A stretch of 64,000 bases of DNA from Cupriavidus basilensis (GCF_008801925.2 NZ_CP062804.1:2480001-2544000); one strand, 5' to 3'. Counted from the stretch's first letter, positions 1 through 9,322 are shown. Translations and numbers: made by a program. The notes: generated from the letters alone by a model not told the origin.

Positions 1-1880
1 GGTGCGGCACGGCTGTCGAGGTTGCTGTGGCGGTCCCACTTGCGCAGCGCCGCGCAGCCGTCGCTCAGGTCGGCGTCCTTGGTGCCGTGGCAGGCATCGA
101 GCAGGTCATCCAGCACGAGTTCGCCTGAGAGGTTGCGGTCGCGGAACAGCACGGCCTGCAGGCTGGGCACGTCAAAGCGGTTGCCGGGCAGGCCGTCCTC
201 CCCCGAGAGGCGACGGCCGATTTCCATCAGGCCAACGCGCGTGCGCAGGCGTTGCGCAACTTCAGTGGGTCCCAGCACCGGTGAGAAGCCGGTCAGCTTC
301 TGGCTGGGGTTAGACAGCCACGAGCTGTCATTGCTGTTGGCGACATAGTCATCGCGTACCAGCACGGGCATGGCGCTGGGGGCCACCAGCCCCGGTACTG
401 GCGATGCCGCGTCCACCGTCCAGTTGCAGCTAGCCCGCGTGCCGTCCAGCAGGACCATGCCCGTGCCCTGCATCAGCTTGGCGGCCAGCGTAGCGCTGTC
501 GCCGGCCGGCGCGCATTGCTTGAGCATGGCGGCCGATACGTTGGGTGCGACCGACACATCGGCAAACATGGCGCGGCCTTCGCGGTCGGTGGCAATGGTG
601 TTGACCCACGGAATGCCCAGGCGGCCAACGGCAGTGCGGATGCCAGCCACGTCGCGCGCGCGGCCGATATCTAGCCAGGTGTCGACCGAACGCGTGTTGT
701 TGCGGTTGGCGTCGCGCAGCGTGTAGGCCTTTTGCGCGGACCACGGCAGGCCGGCCGATGGCATGGACAGCACCGGGCCGTATTCCGTCATGTAGAAAGT
801 GTGCGAGCGCTGCTCGGTGCGGCCGTCGGGCAGTTTTGCCGCATAACTGACGGTGCGTGGGGTCATCTTGTGCGGCACGCCGTCCACCAGGTAGGTGGTG
901 GGGTCGCCTTCGGCCAGCTTCAGTTCATACAGCGTGAAGCGGCGGGCGGTGGACACGGTGTGCGTCCAGGCCACGTCCTTGTTGAAGCCGATGCTGATGA
1001 TCGGGAACGATGCAATGGACGCGCCCATGACGTCCAGCTTGCCCGGTATGGTCAGGTGCGCTTCAAAAAAACGATTGGTGGTGGTCCACGGAAAATGCGG
1101 ATTTCCCAGCAGCAGGCCGCGCCCATTCGTGGTGGCTTCCTTGCCAAAGGCCCAGCCGTTGCTGCCGATCGGCGGATCCAGCAGCTGCAGGTCCTTGTTG
1201 ACGGCCTCGAAGTCGATGCTGGCCAGGTCTACCGCCCCCGCCTGCTGCGCGGTCTTGGCAGTGCCCGCCGCCCCAGGCGGCACGGCGGCGACAATGCCCG
1301 CGGCCAGCGCGCCGGCACTGGCCTGGATGCTCTTCTCTTCGGCCAGGCGGAACAGGTCGATGGCGGTAATGGGCCGGACCCAGTCAGCGTTGCGGCAGCC
1401 AGCCGGGCGTTGGGCGGGCGGGGTATCGCGCAGGTAGCGGTTGTAGCCAGCGATATAGCCGCGCAGCAGTTCGCGCGCCTCTGGCGAGGCCTGCGCATAG
1501 CCAGCGCGCAGGGCGTCGTCATCGATGATGGCGCGGAAGAATGGGTCCGATTCGCTGTTCTTGATGCGCTTGAATGACACCTCGGTACTTTCGTCAGGGC
1601 CGAACACGCGCGAGCGATCGCCGCTGACCGTGACGACCTGGTCGGCCATCAGGCAGACGTTGTCCTGCGCGTATGCGTAGCCCATGCCAAAGGCCAGGCT
1701 GGCGTAGTCGTCGGCCTTGATATGGGGAATGCCAAAGGCGGTGCGGCGGATCTCGGCGTTGAGTCCGCCTTCGCTCCAGTTGGCGCTGTCGCTGCCTGCG
1801 GTGGCGCAGCCGCCCAGGGTGGCGGCCGCCAGCACGGCGCCGCCAAGTGCGGTCGCGCCGCGCACGATGCGTTGCTTCAT
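1..1880 (-). CDS. penicillin acylase family lipoprotein (C-terminus off window)
   Basis: Open frame of 626 codons running off the left edge, starting at ATG 1880 behind an AGGAG ribosome site. The N-terminus is a lipoprotein signal with lipobox LGGC near residue 25. A GSNGWAF motif places the N-terminal nucleophile Ser at about residue 240, where family members are cut autocatalytically into alpha and beta chains. Its neighbourhood (RTAFGIPHI near the start, GNPHFPW after the Ser) is typical of the PvdQ/aculeacin/AHL-acylase branch of Ntn hydrolases, which hydrolyse amide bonds of N-acyl compounds. Expected location is the periplasm or outer membrane. Substrate (beta-lactam, acyl-homoserine lactone, acyl peptide) cannot be told from sequence. 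Family members are usually 750-850 residues, so about a fifth is missing beyond the window. It is divergent from the GlxA-type regulator. Confidence 0.88.
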   Translation of the reverse strand, partial: MKQRIVRGATALGGAVLAAATLGGCATAGSDSANWSEGGLNAEIRRTAFGIPHIKADDYASLAFGMGYAYAQDNVCLMADQVVTVSGDRSRVFGPDESTEVSFKRIKNSESDPFFRAIIDDDALRAGYAQASPEARELLRGYIAGYNRYLRDTPPAQRPAGCRNADWVRPITAIDLFRLAEEKSIQASAGALAAGIVAAVPPGAAGTAKTAQQAGAVDLASIDFEAVNKDLQLLDPPIGSNGWAFGKEATTNGRGLLLGNPHFPWTTTNRFFEAHLTIPGKLDVMGASIASFPIISIGFNKDVAWTHTVSTARRFTLYELKLAEGDPTTYLVDGVPHKMTPRTVSYAAKLPDGRTEQRSHTFYMTEYGPVLSMPSAGLPWSAQKAYTLRDANRNNTRSVDTWLDIGRARDVAGIRTAVGRLGIPWVNTIATDREGRAMFADVSVAPNVSAAMLKQCAPAGDSATLAAKLMQGTGMVLLDGTRASCNWTVDAASPVPGLVAPSAMPVLVRDDYVANSNDSSWLSNPSQKLTGFSPVLGPTEVAQRLRTRVGLMEIGRRLSGEDGLPGNRFDVPSLQAVLFRDRNLSGELVLDDLLDACHGTKDADLSDGCAALRKWDRHSNLDSRAA

Positions 1881-2067
1881 TGTGTTGTCTCCTCGGTCTT
1901 GTGTCTGTGCTGTGGGCCCATGGAACGTTGCGCGCCAACCGACGACGCGCCATGGTGCCGCCGACATGGTCGGGCATCGCGGCCGTGACAGGTAGAGTGG
2001 ATTCCGCCACAATTGGTGGCGTTCCCGCCATCGGGCAGGCACCCTTCCAACCACAACTCGCCGCGCC

Positions 2068-3093
2068 ATGTCGGACGTCTATCTGCTGTGCTACCCCTCG
2101 GCCGTTGTCTCCGCCCTCTCCACCGCGGTCGACATGCTGGACATTGCCAACACGCTTGCCTCCATGCAAAGCCGGCGGCGCGCCACGGCGGCGCCTTTTC
2201 GCTGGCGGCTGGCGGTAGCCGAGCCGCAACGCTGGCAGGCGCTGGCCAGCGTGCTGCGCTGCACGTGCGTGCCGCTGGAAGAGCTGGCCGGCGCAGGCAA
2301 GGACGCCATGGTGGTGATCGCGCCACCGTTGTTTGACCACATCGGCGGGCTTGAACATATGCTGTCGCGATTGGACCGCGAACGCGCAGCCATTGCGGCA
2401 GTGGCTGCGCGGGGGGCGCTGGTGGTGGCGCCGTTCACGGCAGTGGCACTGCTGGTAGCCATGGATTTGCCGGCACAGCGCAAGCTGGCGGTGCCGTGGC
2501 TGATTGCCAACTGGATGCAGCTGAGCGAACCCGCGCGACGATTGCAGGCCGACCAGCCAGTGGTCAAGAGCGGCAACCTGCTCAGTTCCCGCGCGCTGGA
2601 TCGCATGCATGCGCTGTTGCTGCAGGCGGTGGCGCATACCGCCGGTAACGCGCTGGCCCGCACGCTGGGCAACGCTCTGCTGGACCAGCCCGAGCGCGGC
2701 GAGACAGTCAACATCTGGCTGAAGACCGGCGACGCGCAGCGCCACAGCGTGGCGCTGCGCGCGCGCCGCTACCTGCAGCAGCATCTGGCCGAGCCTTATG
2801 ACCTGCCGCGGCTGGCAGCGGTGGCGTCCACCAGTGAACGCACGCTGCTGCGGCATTTCATGAAGACAGTGGGCATGTCGCCGCTGCAGTTCCTGCACCA
2901 ATTGCGCGCTGAGCGCGCCTGCCACCTGCTGGAAGTCTCCACGCTCAGCCTGACCGCCATTGCGGAGCAATGCGGCTACCAGGATATGTCCGCCTTCCGC
3001 AACCTGGTGCGCCGCCATACGGGCCAGACGCCGGGCGCGCATCGGCGGGCGCATTCGGTGCGGGCGGAATTGCGGGCGGGCGGCGGGGCCTGA
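2068..3093 (+). CDS. GlxA-type AraC transcriptional regulator with DJ-1/PfpI-like domain
   Basis: 341 residues. The N-terminal ~200 residues resemble the class-I glutamine amidotransferase-like (DJ-1/PfpI) domain of GlxA regulators (start MSDVYLLCYPS), and residues ~235-330 form a two-helix AraC/XylS DNA-binding domain (LRARRYLQQHLAEPYDLPRL, then CGYQDMSAFRNLVRRHTGQTP). The position where related proteins carry the elbow Cys reads VAPFTAVALL, so no catalytic Cys is present; the domain probably senses a ligand or mediates dimerisation. The gene is divergent from the acylase at 1880 across 187 bp, making that gene a plausible target. The ribosome site upstream of ATG 2068 is weak. Confidence 0.88.
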   Translation: MSDVYLLCYPSAVVSALSTAVDMLDIANTLASMQSRRRATAAPFRWRLAVAEPQRWQALASVLRCTCVPLEELAGAGKDAMVVIAPPLFDHIGGLEHMLSRLDRERAAIAAVAARGALVVAPFTAVALLVAMDLPAQRKLAVPWLIANWMQLSEPARRLQADQPVVKSGNLLSSRALDRMHALLLQAVAHTAGNALARTLGNALLDQPERGETVNIWLKTGDAQRHSVALRARRYLQQHLAEPYDLPRLAAVASTSERTLLRHFMKTVGMSPLQFLHQLRAERACHLLEVSTLSLTAIAEQCGYQDMSAFRNLVRRHTGQTPGAHRRAHSVRAELRAGGGA

Positions 3094-3196
3094 GCGCACC
3101 GCATGGGCAGGGTGGTTATAGGGTTATAGGCGGGGCCATGGGCTGCCCAGCCGTTTTGCCGCTTGGCGACTCGGCGACTCTACGATTGGATCCCAG

Positions 3197-4321
3197 TCAG
3201 CGCAGCAGCAATCCGGCCAGCAACAACAGCAGCACATCCAGCCCCAGCAGGCTGCGTGGCCGCAACCTCCCCTGCAGCAAGCCGCCCAGACCAGCCAGAC
3301 CGGCGATCAGCAACAGCGCCAGCCCCCACAGCAGGCCGCTCCCCATCGCATCGCTTTGCCACAGATAGCCGGCACCGGCCACCATCAGCAGAGCAAACTG
3401 CAGCAGAGCCACTGGCGCGGCACCGGCCACCAGCGGAGGATCGAAACGCTGGCGTGCACGCTGCAAGTCAAAGGGCGCACTATCATCGCTCACGCCGGGC
3501 GGCAGCCAGCCCGGTGCCTTGAACCACACCTTGATCTTGTCCTGCCAGCGTGGCGCGCGGCGCGCCATCTGCCACAGCGGCATATAGCCGGAAGCCACCG
3601 CCCATAGCAGACTCCAGCTGTTGAGCGGGGTGCGGGTACCGTACACCGGCTTCTCCTCCTCCTCGGCAAAAGTACCGAACAGCCGGTCCCAGATGATCAG
3701 CATCCCGCCGTAGTTCTTGTCCAGGTACTGGTCGTTGACCGCATGATGCACACGATGGTTGGACGGCGAGGAAAACACCCGGTCAAACCAGCCCAGCTTG
3801 CCGATGTGCTCGGTGTGGATCCAGAACTGGTATAGCAGCACGACGAGGCCGGCCAGCGCAAACTGCTGCGGTGCAACCCCGGCCAGCGCCATCGGCAAGT
3901 AAAACGGCCATCCCAGGAAGGCAACGGTGCTCTCCTGGCGCAGCGCGGTGGACAGATTGAAATCCTGGCTCTGGTGATGCACGGCATGGGCGGCCCAGAA
4001 CACCGCACTTTCATGCCCGGCCCGATGCAACCAGTAGTCGCAGAAATCGAACATCACGATCGCCAGCAGCCAGCCCCAGACACTGCCCCACAGGCCGGCA
4101 TGAGGAAACAGTGCCACCCGGCGCCATGTCAGAACATACAGGCCGATCTGGAAGAGCTGGCTGACACTGGCCACCAGCTGGCTTAGCAAGCCCTGACTCA
4201 GATTGCTGAGAGCATCACTCAGGCGATAGGTATTGCGACCGACGAACAGGCCGTAGCCCAGCTCCACCAGCATCAATAGCAGGAATACCGGGAATGCGTA
4301 GACAGTGATTTGTTCTTCCAC
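3197..4321 (-). CDS. sterol desaturase / fatty acid hydroxylase family membrane protein
   Basis: 374 residues with several hydrophobic segments at both ends. The di-iron histidine clusters are visible: HRAGH (99-103), HAVHH (112-116), HTEH (169-172) and HRVHH (189-193). This is the FA_hydroxylase arrangement of sterol desaturases and related C-H hydroxylases, non-haem di-iron enzymes in the inner membrane. The C-terminal ~100 residues are an additional hydrophobic region (leucine-rich, at least three membrane spans), common in long bacterial members. Convergent with the GlxA-type gene and not obviously in an operon. The lipid substrate is unknown. Confidence 0.88.
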   Translation of the reverse strand: MEEQITVYAFPVFLLLMLVELGYGLFVGRNTYRLSDALSNLSQGLLSQLVASVSQLFQIGLYVLTWRRVALFPHAGLWGSVWGWLLAIVMFDFCDYWLHRAGHESAVFWAAHAVHHQSQDFNLSTALRQESTVAFLGWPFYLPMALAGVAPQQFALAGLVVLLYQFWIHTEHIGKLGWFDRVFSSPSNHRVHHAVNDQYLDKNYGGMLIIWDRLFGTFAEEEEKPVYGTRTPLNSWSLLWAVASGYMPLWQMARRAPRWQDKIKVWFKAPGWLPPGVSDDSAPFDLQRARQRFDPPLVAGAAPVALLQFALLMVAGAGYLWQSDAMGSGLLWGLALLLIAGLAGLGGLLQGRLRPRSLLGLDVLLLLLAGLLLR

Positions 4322-4433
4322 GAGCCATTCACAAGAAAGTGCCTTACGGCTGACAGACGATTGACCTGCCCCTTGCCGAAACGGGTCGGAGACTGATCAG
4401 AAGCGGTTGTTATTATGGCAAGAAATGTCTTTT

Positions 4434-4990
4434 TTACGGTGTGTATTTGGTATATCCGGCAAATTTTTTGTGCAGCGCAATGCGCTGCTTTACCTGCGGC
4501 TGCCATGCCTGGCATTCATGCAGCCTTCCGCTGGCCAGTTCATCAGCGACAACCTCATCCGGCATCAGGACGATGCCCATATCCAGCGTTGCCAGGCGGC
4601 GGCTCAAGCCAACGCTGTTGAACACGAACCGCCCGCCCACCGACACCGTGGCGCTTCGCTTCCCGTCTCGCAACGTCCACGAACCCGCCTTCAGGAGGCT
4701 CAAGCACTCGTGCCGATCCAGGTCGCCGGGCTTGTCTGGCTCGCCCGACCGTTCCAGGTAGCCGGATGCGGCGTGAGTAAGGCCAACGCGCGTGCGATCC
4801 GTTGCGAGTTCCCGGACTCCCCCATGCGGATCACCACGTCGAAGGGTTCACTAACCAGATCGACCCGTCGTGGAGTCAGGCCGAAATCGAAGGTGATGCC
4901 GGGATCCAGCAGTTCTTCGCAGCGAGCGCGAACAGGCGCACCGATTACCCGACCTTGAGCCGAGCACAAGGAGCCTGAGGCCACCACCAT
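4434..4990 (-). pseudogene. LysR-type regulator, effector-domain remnant (frameshifted)
   Basis: Two reading frames together spell a LysR substrate-binding domain. Frame one (to about 4750) gives FDFGLTPRRVDLVSEPFDVVIR; a shift near 4770-4790 leads into frame two, which continues YLERSGEPDKPGDLDRHECLSLLKAGSW and later MGIVLMPDEVVADELASGRL. The HTH domain is absent; upstream of 4990 only degraded sequence remains, and the usual C-terminal helix is lost. No start codon or ribosome site fits a functional product. It is clearly a decayed gene, not a short real protein. Confidence 0.7.
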
Positions 4991-5309
4991 GTGTGCCGAC
5001 CGACATCGGCGCCCACCCCTGGGCGCGTCTGCGCCCCCTCGGAGTCGTCCGATCCTTCCCGCGGGCCGGCAAGTGCTGGGCCTTAGCGGACGCTGCCGTG
5101 GCGGGCGTCAGTGCTAAAGGGTTGCCGCTCGAGAATGCATGCCGCTTCTCAGTCAACTTACTCGACGTTCATGGAGACCTCGAGCAGCTTTGGCGTTCTT
5201 CCTAGGCGGCCGCCCGCTAGCACGTTCTGGAGCGGCACTCCTGTAGAAGTCTGAACGGCCGCGAATCGGCATGCCAAGCACTCCATGTCGCCCAGGACTC
5301 TGCCCAGTT
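4991..5309. other. intergenic stretch, no gene recognised
   Basis: About 320 bases between the LysR remnant and the TlpA gene. The minus strand still shows scraps that could be the degraded upstream part of the LysR gene (about 4960-5060). The rest has no convincing frame, RNA or repeat. Confidence 0.4.
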
Positions 5310-5849
5310 TTACCGCTTCAGCAGAGGCGTGACCACCTGCTCCAGCCGCTCGGCTGTCCAGGCCGGAGTGGCATCATCCCAGCCGTTATCGGCGAGCATC
5401 CCCGCGCGGTCGATGGTGAAGTTCACTGGAAGGCGCCAGACCCGGCCATAGCCGCCCGCGTAGGCACTACCTAGCAGCCCTACCGGAAAGGCGAGGCTGG
5501 CAGCCATCTTGCGCACGTCGGCGAGCGAGTCCGGCGTGTCCAGGCTGAACCCGAGCACAGTCAGCCCTTCGCCAGCGTGAGCCGCTGCATAGGCCGACAA
5601 GACAGGCAGCTCTACGTGGCACGGGCCGCACCACGTCGCCCAGAACGTGAGTACGACTACCTGGCCACGCAAGCTCCGCGTATCGATGGTGCGCCCGTCG
5701 AGCGTGCGCAGCACCAGCGGTGGCGCAGGCCGCCCCACCGCCAGGCTCTCCGCGCTCGCCGATGTATGCCAGCCAGCAAGAGACGGTCCGCAGGCAAGAG
5801 CGGCGGCCTTCCGGATCCAGTCGCGACGAGACGAGAGGTCAGAACGCAT
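5310..5849 (-). CDS. TlpA-like thioredoxin-fold protein, exported
   Basis: 179 residues from ATG 5849; an in-frame upstream start lies inside the preceding gene and would disrupt the signal peptide. The N-terminus SRRDWIRKAAALACG resembles a twin-arginine signal, so the protein is probably exported folded to the periplasm. The thioredoxin fold follows, with WCGPC at residues 73-77 in FWATWCGPC, the redox motif of TlpA/ResA-type disulfide reductases. The start overlaps the end of the outer-membrane barrel gene by 11 bases, so the two are co-translated. Likely role: keeping cysteine or metal sites of a periplasmic or outer-membrane partner reduced; the neighbour has an N-terminal CATCGC motif. 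Confidence 0.87.
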   Translation of the reverse strand: MRSDLSSRRDWIRKAAALACGPSLAGWHTSASAESLAVGRPAPPLVLRTLDGRTIDTRSLRGQVVVLTFWATWCGPCHVELPVLSAYAAAHAGEGLTVLGFSLDTPDSLADVRKMAASLAFPVGLLGSAYAGGYGRVWRLPVNFTIDRAGMLADNGWDDATPAWTAERLEQVVTPLLKR

Positions 5850-6882
5850 AGGACACCCCCAGGTTGCCAGTCCAGCGAGGGAAGAGTTGATACCCCTGAA
5901 GATTGCTATGGATCGACTTCTGCACAAAGGCGTACATGTGCACATGCTCGCTCACGGCGACGGTGACCCCGGGGCTCAGGTAGAGCACGCTACCCCCTGT
6001 ACTGATGGTATCGGCAAGTGCGCCCTGGTCCGCGTTCTTGTGAGTGAAATTGAACTGTAGCTGGGGCACTATCTTTGGGTTGACTACGTAGCGCACGCCG
6101 GTGCTCACGGTCAGGAGATTGCCGGGACGATAGTCCGCATTGAAGTCGTGCAGCCGTTGCATCACTGCCGCCTGGAATTGGCCATTGATGAAGGCGTCGA
6201 AATTCTGGCTGACCGGCTGGTAATAGTACGCGCCAAGAATCAGGTCGGTGCTGCCGGTACCGGGCTGCAGGCTGGCGTCGAGCGCCTGGCCCGCAGCCGC
6301 ATTCGGGCCTGACGAGAAAAACACCGGGCGGCGCCCCACGGTGGCGCCGGTGGCGACATTCTGGCCTCCGTAGGCGCCAGTGGGCAGCTTCACGCCAAGT
6401 TGCACACCGAGGTTTCGGGTGGGCAGGAAACCCTGGTAGGTGCCGATGAGCTTGATATCGCCCAGGCCACTGGCGGTCACACCACTCACGTTGTCCGGCG
6501 TGAGCTGGTCGGAGGTAGCGTTGCCGTACGTGGTGTGACTGCGGTCGATGATGGGGACGATAGTGCTGAAGCTCCAGCTACTATTCGGGCTGTAGCTCAG
6601 GCCCAGGTTGTAGTAACGGTTGATCGTCTGCTTCTCCACCTCTTGGTTGCCACCGGCGTCGTTGATTGCGGCAGCCTGCGTGGCGGGGACGGATCCTGTC
6701 CCATGGCGCAGTTGGTTCTGGTTGATGAAGCTGTAGTCGAAGCTGATGCGCCAGCCCGGCATTGCGGAGTAGCCCATGGCAGCATCGGCGCTGAGTGAGC
6801 AGCCGCAGGTGGCGCAGGCGAACGCAAACGAGGGAAGCAGCAAGGCGGCACCTGTGGTGCCGGCGCGAAGGATCGGATTCAT
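5839..6882 (-). CDS. outer-membrane beta-barrel (transporter-like) protein with CxxCxC N-terminus
   Basis: 347 residues. A Sec signal (LLLPSFAFA) is followed directly by CATCGCSLSADAAMGY, a compact CxxCxC cluster at the mature N-terminus. The rest alternates polar and aromatic residues in beta-strand style (WRISFDYSFINQNQ, YYNLGLSYSP, WSFSTIVPIIDR) and ends in an aromatic, LGVSYAF, typical of outer-membrane barrels. I infer an outer-membrane channel or transporter-like protein; the substrate is not known. The Cys cluster could bind metal or be the target of the TlpA protein encoded immediately downstream with overlap. The DUF2946 gene lies upstream on the same strand, so the three probably form one unit. 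Confidence 0.72.
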   Translation of the reverse strand: MNPILRAGTTGAALLLPSFAFACATCGCSLSADAAMGYSAMPGWRISFDYSFINQNQLRHGTGSVPATQAAAINDAGGNQEVEKQTINRYYNLGLSYSPNSSWSFSTIVPIIDRSHTTYGNATSDQLTPDNVSGVTASGLGDIKLIGTYQGFLPTRNLGVQLGVKLPTGAYGGQNVATGATVGRRPVFFSSGPNAAAGQALDASLQPGTGSTDLILGAYYYQPVSQNFDAFINGQFQAAVMQRLHDFNADYRPGNLLTVSTGVRYVVNPKIVPQLQFNFTHKNADQGALADTISTGGSVLYLSPGVTVAVSEHVHMYAFVQKSIHSNLQGYQLFPRWTGNLGVSYAF

Positions 6883-6970
6883 GGTGTTCAGGGCAATACG
6901 GGGGCGGACCGTTAGCCCGCCCGTGGCATGAGCGCGCGCTGTGTAGCGCGCGGCCGTTCAGGCTATGCGC

Positions 6971-7354
6971 TCATGCCAAGGGTGGCGCTCGGGCCGTCGC
7001 GCGAAGATTGCCCGGAGGCCGATAGGCATCCGGCTGTAACACCGGCCGCACAAGGCCAAGCTGCCTCAGTTGAGGCTGAAAGACAAAGGGCACGTGCGGT
7101 ATTGCAACGGTACTGCCGAGATCCGCGCAGACCAGGCAGCAGAGGGAATCGTCGAGGCTCTGGTGATTGCCGGGGGCGTCCTGATCGAGGGACGTTTGAT
7201 CCTCTACCGAGACGACACGTATGCCGCTCGCACTGCAGATCGAGTGATCTATCATTCCCCCGGCAGCCTGCCCGTGGGCCATCGGCGGCCATGGCGAGTG
7301 CAACACCATGCCCAGCAGCGCGAGCCAGAAGACGAGCCGACGGGTGAAGGACAT
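6971..7354 (-). CDS. DUF2946 family protein
   Basis: 127 residues starting at MSFTRRLVFWLALLGMVLHS. A longer in-frame extension upstream exists but lacks a signal peptide at its front. The sequence has an N-terminal signal or anchor, then a spaced CCLVCADLG motif near the middle, characteristic of DUF2946, a small exported family often found near copper or TonB-related genes in proteobacteria. Function is unknown. The gene lies 88 bases upstream of the barrel gene and is co-directional, suggesting a three-gene DUF2946-barrel-TlpA cassette with a metal or redox theme. Confidence 0.7.
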   Translation of the reverse strand: MSFTRRLVFWLALLGMVLHSPWPPMAHGQAAGGMIDHSICSASGIRVVSVEDQTSLDQDAPGNHQSLDDSLCCLVCADLGSTVAIPHVPFVFQPQLRQLGLVRPVLQPDAYRPPGNLRATARAPPLA

Positions 7355-7619
7355 GTTGCGTCGTGAAAATGGGTGGCTGATTATAGCGGCGAGCTGCAGC
7401 CTGAAAGGACGCTCTGGGCTTGATGCAGCTGGTGCGGGGTGTGACATCGGGTCGCACTCACTGCCGCCGGATTGGCATTTGCGCCGGATGGCATCGCAAA
7501 CGGCCCCTGTCCATTCATATTGGACCCTTTTTTCGGCGGAGGCCACCGCATCGCTCTTTAGCGTGCAAGCGCACCGGGGAATACCCGCCCCGCCCTTCAC
7601 CGCCTTGCGCAGACGGCGC

Positions 7620-8168
7620 TCATCGTTCTTTGGCAACACGTTCGGCCTGTCGCCGAACCCGGGCAAGCATACGCCGCCGGATCAGCCCGCTGACGGGACG
7701 GATGATGTACCAGTAGGGAGCAAATCGGCGACGAACTGCCGCGGTTGGACAAAACACCCGGGTCTCCGTGCTCAGCACGGATGCGCCTGACGTATTGGCG
7801 TCTACGTTGAAGCTCATGACGAGCTGGCAGACGTCCGTTCTGGCGGTCGCCTTGAAGGCTTCGGGAGACCCAATGTCCAGCAAACCGTAATCCGCCCGCC
7901 AGAAAGCGCCGATCAGTCCGAACGCCAGCCCGGAATCCCCCTCGCGACCAAGAAACGTGAAATCGTCGAGATCAAGCGGGGGTCTGCTCGACCGTTTCAT
8001 CCATCGCGACGGCAGTTCGCGCAGGCCAATGGCCAGCCGTACCAGCGGATCGTCTTGCGCACGTTGGCGAGCAACGCAATCCAGAATGATGTTTGCTGGC
8101 GCGTGTACGAGCGCAGCGTGTCGCTCGCGGAAATCATATTGAGGCAGAAAATCGTCAATCAGAGTCAT
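7620..8168 (-). CDS. DUF2867-like protein
   Basis: 182 residues, no signal peptide. It matches the pattern of DUF2867 proteins: an N-terminal strand (YDFRERHAALVHAPANII), a central FTFLGREGDSGLAFGLIG, then LVMSFNVDA and TETRVFCPTAAVRRRFAPYW, which is the lipid-binding-like (START/SRPBCC-type) fold seen in such proteins. The C-terminus is strongly basic (RRRMLARVRRQAERVAKER). No enzymatic motif is visible. It is flanked by non-operonic gaps of about 265 bases towards DUF2946 and 181 bases towards the LysR gene. Confidence 0.65.
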   Translation of the reverse strand: MTLIDDFLPQYDFRERHAALVHAPANIILDCVARQRAQDDPLVRLAIGLRELPSRWMKRSSRPPLDLDDFTFLGREGDSGLAFGLIGAFWRADYGLLDIGSPEAFKATARTDVCQLVMSFNVDANTSGASVLSTETRVFCPTAAVRRRFAPYWYIIRPVSGLIRRRMLARVRRQAERVAKER

Positions 8169-8349
8169 TTATATTTTTTCCCACCGCACGCGAGATTTGC
8201 GTCTTATGGTCTGGGGCTCACTCCACGAAGAGAATTCTCTGTCATTCACACGTCGATTGTCGATGATCCAGGCGTCCGTGTCGACCGACCGATATTGGCG
8301 GGCCCGGCCACGTTAGCCGGCCCCAAGCAAGCGCTTGAAAGCCAGTTGC

Positions 8350-9225
8350 CTATTCCGAAACGGATCCAAATGCGCCGTGCCCGGCCACTACCTCGCCAAG
8401 AAAGTCCATCACCGCGCGCACAGGGGCCGAGCGCCGCAAGTCCCTGTGCACCACCAGCCAGATGTCGCGCGAGAATGCAGCGCCCTCGTGCTCCAGCCGT
8501 ACCAGGCCTGCATCGTCATCCCCCAGGAAACAAGGCAGGCCTGCCACGCCCGCCCCTGCGCGGGCAGCGGCGAGATGGCCGCTGATATCGCTGAGTTCGC
8601 AGCCCACGGGCCTTGGACCCGCCAGCTCCAGCAGCCAGCGCTGCTGCGGCATGTCGGCGAACTGCGCATCGTAGGCAATAAAGGTCCAGTCGCGGGGATT
8701 GCGCAATGCCGGATAGTCGAGGCTTGCGTACAAGGCGAATGGCATCTGCCCCAGCTTGCGCACCACACTGCTCGACTCGCTGGGCCGCACCAGCCGTAGC
8801 GCTACGTCGGCCTCACGGCGCGTCAGCGACACCGCGCGGGCCTGCGCCGACACGCAGAGTTGGATACCTGGATAAGCCGCGCGGAAATCCGCCAGCCGGC
8901 CGGCCAGCAGATGTGTGGCCAGCACTGGTGGCGCACTGAGCGACACCTTGCCGCTCACGGGCTCGTGGCTGGCGCGCGTCTGCCTCTCGATAGCGAATGC
9001 GGCGGCTTCCATCGCCTTGGCGTGCTCGAAGACCGACACCCCGAGCGGCGTCAGGCGGCACGAGCGCGGCAAGCGCTCAACCAGAAGCGCTTGCAGCCCG
9101 GCTTCCAGCGCGGCCAGCCGGCGGCTGACCGTGGCGTGATCCACCTGCAAATCGCGCGCTGCGCCGGACAGCGTGCCGGTGCGGGCGACTGCCAGGAAGT
9201 GGCGAAGGTTTTCCCAATCGAGCAT
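8350..9225 (-). CDS. LysR-type transcriptional regulator
   Basis: 291 residues from ATG 9225, chosen because GGAGAA lies about ten bases upstream and because the HTH begins at once (MLDWENLRHFLAVARTGTLSG). The winged HTH covers residues 1-60, with VDHATVSRRLAALE as recognition region; the effector-binding domain follows. It is divergent from an MFS exporter, with only 97 bases between the starts and an inverted repeat in the gap, so it most likely controls that exporter. Confidence 0.92.
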   Translation of the reverse strand: MLDWENLRHFLAVARTGTLSGAARDLQVDHATVSRRLAALEAGLQALLVERLPRSCRLTPLGVSVFEHAKAMEAAAFAIERQTRASHEPVSGKVSLSAPPVLATHLLAGRLADFRAAYPGIQLCVSAQARAVSLTRREADVALRLVRPSESSSVVRKLGQMPFALYASLDYPALRNPRDWTFIAYDAQFADMPQQRWLLELAGPRPVGCELSDISGHLAAARAGAGVAGLPCFLGDDDAGLVRLEHEGAAFSRDIWLVVHRDLRRSAPVRAVMDFLGEVVAGHGAFGSVSE

Positions 9226-9269
9226 CTGTGCGTTTTCTCCAGGTTCGGTGGAGATTTTAGGGAATTTAC

Positions 9270-9283
9270 GCAGATATGTCTGC
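9270..9283. promoter_or_regulatory. inverted repeat, candidate LysR operator
   Basis: GCAGA-TATG-TCTGC, five-base arms with a four-base spacer, sits midway between the divergent LysR and MFS starts. Position fits a LysR-regulated divergent promoter; binding is inferred. Confidence 0.45.
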
Positions 9284-9322
9284 AGCCTAGCATGCGCAGA
9301 TCCTATCGTTGGAATCCATGCC

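Noticed and set aside
1594..3099. 501-codon minus-strand frame across the acylase start and the GlxA gene
   Set aside because: His/Gln/Arg-rich shadow covering two well-supported genes and their divergent promoter.
5120..5220. Dense restriction-type hexamers (CTCGAG, ATGCAT, GCATGC, CCTAGG, GCGGCCGC, GCTAGC) resembling a vector polylinker
   Set aside because: Spread over ~90 bases with natural sequence between, next to a natural LysR relic; short palindromes are common by chance in GC-rich DNA. No vector sequence seen.
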